The notes under the pieces: generated by a model
What the model was told of the DNA's origin: nothing
What the model saw: only the letters and a program-made list of their open reading frames with translations
Databases searched by the model: none
Origin: Cellulomonas cellasea
GTDB lineage: Bacteria > Actinomycetota > Actinomycetes > Actinomycetales > Cellulomonadaceae
Direction: 5' to 3'
Length of the DNA stretch: 64,000 nucleotides
NCBI RefSeq assembly: GCF_006538745.1
Contig: NZ_BJLR01000017.1
Location: forward strand, 62,001-126,000
In this document: piece after piece, positions 63,244 through 64,000 of the stretch
Numbering within the stretch: position 1 is the stretch's first letter
Layout: the number at the start of each line of letters is the position of its first letter
Program-made: the position numbers and the translations under genes

Positions 63244-64000
63244 ATGGCACTCACTTCTCCCTCGCTGCTGCGCCCCGAGCGCGCCCGGACGTCGGGACGC
63301 GCCACGTGGGTCACCGTGCTCGGGCTCGTCCTCGTGCCCCTCGTCGTCGGCGGCCTGCTCACCTGGGCGCTGTGGAAGCCCACCGAGCGGCTGGACCGCA
63401 TGCATGCCGCGATCGTCAACCTCGACAAGGCCGTCGAGGTCGACGGGCAGACGGTCCCGCTCGGGCGGCAGCTCGCGTCGGCGCTCGTCACGTCCGACGG
63501 GGCGTCCGCAGATGCGGAGGGCGACGGCGCCGCTGCCGACGGCACCGCTGCAGACGGGGGCGCCGCGGGCGTCGCGAACGCGGTCGACGACGGCACCGAC
63601 ACGACCGGCGTCGCGAACGTCTCCGGCTCCGACTCGTCGGGCAACTTCACGTGGGTCCTCACCGACACCGACGACGCCGAGCAGGGGCTCGCCGACGGCA
63701 CCTACGCGACCGTCGTCACGATCCCCGAGGACTTCTCCGCCGCGGCCACGTCGTTCGGCGGCGAGGCCGGCGACGCCGTGCAGGCGCGCATCGACATCGC
63801 GACGAGCGAGCGCTCGCGGCTCGTCGACGCCGCCGTCGCGCAGGCCGTCACCACGACAGCCGTCGGGCTGCTCAACGACCAGCTCACCACGACCTACCTC
63901 GACAACGTGCTCGTCGGCTTCACGACGCTGCACGACTCGCTCGGCGAGGCCGCGTCCGGCGCCGACCAGCTCGCGTCGGGTGCCGGGCAGCTCGGCACGG
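63244..64000 (+). CDS. YhgE/Pip-family membrane protein (3' end beyond window)
   Basis: 252 residues are visible. A short cytoplasmic N-terminus and a membrane helix (about 22-45, VTVLGLVLVPLVVGGLLTWALW) are followed by the start of a long extracytoplasmic domain with IVNLDKAVEVDGQTVPLGRQLASALV, the hallmark of YhgE/Pip (phage-infection-protein) proteins, and later the GADQLASGAGQLG heptad repeats. The ATG is 4 nt after the MMPL stop, so it is cotranscribed. A Gly/Ala/Asp-rich insert (about 85-120) is unusual. Related proteins are phage receptors or export/lipid-related factors. Confidence 0.88.
   Translation, partial: MALTSPSLLRPERARTSGRATWVTVLGLVLVPLVVGGLLTWALWKPTERLDRMHAAIVNLDKAVEVDGQTVPLGRQLASALVTSDGASADAEGDGAAADGTAADGGAAGVANAVDDGTDTTGVANVSGSDSSGNFTWVLTDTDDAEQGLADGTYATVVTIPEDFSAAATSFGGEAGDAVQARIDIATSERSRLVDAAVAQAVTTTAVGLLNDQLTTTYLDNVLVGFTTLHDSLGEAASGADQLASGAGQLGT

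Overview
The window is about 74 % GC, with dense bidirectional coding, many GTG starts and 4-nt ATGA/GTGA gene overlaps. This points to a high-GC actinobacterium. A CBM2-GH18 chitinase, a ricin-GH43 arabinanase, LacI-type control elements and SigE-family/partner-switching regulators suggest a soil or plant-litter member of the Micrococcales, most like Cellulomonas and relatives. The genus is inferred from gene content, not proven. I saw no rRNA, tRNA, CRISPR array, insertion sequence or prophage.

Layout. 1-6.5 kb: a secreted tripeptidyl-aminopeptidase-like hydrolase (cut by the window edge), a PPOX/F420 oxidoreductase, two secreted repeat proteins in tandem, a tiny acidic protein and an SOS-boxed radical SAM protein. 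6.7-15 kb: a coupled pair of CNNM/CBS proteins, a SigE-family sigma factor coupled to a membrane sensor-like protein, an M28 aminopeptidase, two coupled PAP2 phosphatases and a lipoprotein. 15-26.4 kb: the chitinase, PadR and membrane protein, a secreted protein, an EAL phosphodiesterase, an SDR, a CPBP protease, a second-type FtsH and an actinobacterial conserved protein. 26.5-30.5 kb: a four-gene coupled operon encoding a GAF-SpoIIE phosphatase, a GT2 cellulose-synthase-like enzyme, a STAS protein and an RsbW-like kinase. 30.8-37.5 kb: the arabinanase, a HesB-like protein, and an ABC-2 transporter/two-component operon. 37.6-43.4 kb: a GYD-like protein, methyltransferases, an EEP nuclease, a nucleotidyltransferase, a GNAT and a second GAF-SpoIIE phosphatase. 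43.4-50 kb: a TasA-like/SipW export operon, a GGDEF-EAL protein divergent from a PilZ protein, and an SRPBCC protein. 49.9-55.3 kb: a 1161-residue sugar-binding/GGDEF/EAL hybrid and a DEAD-box RNA helicase. 55.4-64 kb: small hypotheticals, an SDR with a divergent XRE regulator, and TetR - operator - MMPL (with a degenerate ABC-like tail) - YhgE/Pip, cut by the window end.

How the genes may work together. Two signalling themes recur. One is serine-phosphorylation partner switching (two SpoIIE phosphatases, STAS, RsbW-like kinase), physically coupled to a polysaccharide synthase. The other is cyclic-di-GMP (one EAL, two GGDEF-EAL proteins and a PilZ receptor), next to a TasA/SipW-type surface-fibre operon. 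With the repeat-rich secreted proteins, this suggests a region devoted to cell-surface and matrix building. That link is inference from neighbourhood.

Many isolated genes lack a Shine-Dalgarno sequence and instead carry a -10-like hexamer 5-8 nt before the start codon, suggesting leaderless mRNAs. Several starts below were chosen on that basis.
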